Source: SG8-41 sp036555035 (GTDB taxonomy: Bacteria; Pseudomonadota; Gammaproteobacteria; Burkholderiales; SG8-41). Taken from it: a stretch of 43,048 bases of DNA. The position numbers were made by a program, and so were the translations under genes. Under the pieces are notes generated by a model. The model searched no databases and was not told where the DNA came from. It saw only the letters and a program-made list of their open reading frames with translations. The stretch spans positions 1 to 43,048 of the forward strand of contig DATBMB010000044.1 of assembly GCA_036555035.1 (NCBI GenBank). The letters run 5' to 3'. Positions 42,874 through 43,048 of this stretch are shown one piece after another; within the stretch, counting starts at the first letter, position 1; every line of letters begins with the position of its first letter.

Positions 42874-43048
42874 TTGACGACCTCGCGCCTCAACGTGTGC
42901 CGCTCGACCGCGCGCTCGTCCACGGCGATCCCGAGCCCGGGGCGCGCAGGCGGCGCAACGTGGCCGTCGCGGATCACGAAGTCGGTGTCCCCCACCAGGG
43001 GATCGGGCCCCAGCACGCCGAGCCCGAAGATGAACTCCGCCGCGGGCA
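42870..43048 (-). CDS. Enolase-superfamily (mandelate racemase/muconate lactonizing) protein, C-terminal fragment
   Basis: Only the last 59 residues lie in the window, ending RHTLRREVVK. The pattern VGDTDFVIRDGHVAPPARPG followed by LGIAVDERAV is typical of the C-terminal end of mandelate racemase/muconate lactonizing enzymes (enolase superfamily). The stop overlaps the next gene's start (ATGA), so it belongs to the same operon. The catalytic residues lie outside the window; substrate is unknown. Confidence 0.7.
   Translation of the reverse strand, partial: PAAEFIFGLGVLGPDPLVGDTDFVIRDGHVAPPARPGLGIAVDERAVERHTLRREVVK

Overview
The window reads as a high-GC chromosomal segment of a betaproteobacterium, probably Burkholderiales or a close relative. 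The reasons are the block hemW-rdgB-rph facing yicC-gmk-rpoZ-spoT, three Bug-family (TctC-like) periplasmic solute-binding proteins with no TctA/TctB partners here, and generally tight gene packing with ATGA, GTGA or TTGA overlaps. No rRNA, tRNA, CRISPR array, integrase or complete insertion sequence was recognised. Taxonomy is inferred from gene content and order, not from a marker search.

Layout. 1-2849 (-): a membrane CHASE-PAS-PAS-GGDEF-EAL cyclic-di-GMP protein, cut by the window edge. 2996-11161: housekeeping genes, namely trmB, a Bug protein, hemW/rdgB/rph (-), and yicC/gmk/rpoZ/spoT (+). 11184-15967 (-): a two-component system of the GlrK-QseG-GlrR (QseE-QseG-QseF) type, followed by a two-gene operon of unknown membrane or exported proteins. 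Between them, at 12326-12660, lies a complete-looking sigma-54 control region: a -24/-12 promoter, a perfect IHF consensus, and two dyads close to the GlrR recognition motif. 16009-19953 (-): M28 peptidase, a TPR membrane protein of the TMTC/GT-C kind, and an Ldh2-family dehydrogenase. 20048-25937: a fatty-acid-hydroxylase-like membrane enzyme, a CoA-ester module (MenB/BadI-like hydratase, class III CoA-transferase, epimerase-like VOC protein) and, divergently, a Bug protein with an alpha/beta hydrolase and a 41-residue zinc ribbon. 25938-28242: repeat-rich DNA followed by a less GC-rich pair, a GtrB/DPM1-like glycosyltransferase and a SAM methyltransferase. 28243-30488: PsiE, a RidA-like protein and a GT87-like mannosyltransferase (-). 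30547-36454 (-): a molybdenum hydroxylase operon with two tandem large subunits, then medium and small subunits. 36596-38708 (+): cystathionine beta-lyase-like enzyme and a 3-hydroxyisobutyrate-dehydrogenase-like enzyme. 38734-43048 (-): a five-gene catabolic operon (enolase-superfamily enzyme, ICL/PEP-mutase-like enzyme, amidohydrolase, Bug protein, Gfo/Idh/MocA oxidoreductase).

How the parts work together. The housekeeping operons carry nucleotide metabolism, RNA processing and ppGpp control. The most notable system is the GlrK-QseG-GlrR locus with its apparent sigma-54 target next door: the kinase and lipoprotein would sense the envelope, GlrR would bind the two upstream dyads, IHF would bend the DNA, and RNA polymerase-sigma-54 would transcribe the two uncharacterised envelope genes. 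The accessory genes suggest a versatile soil or freshwater heterotroph that takes up and degrades organic acids and CoA-activated or heterocyclic compounds. Their substrates cannot be read from sequence.
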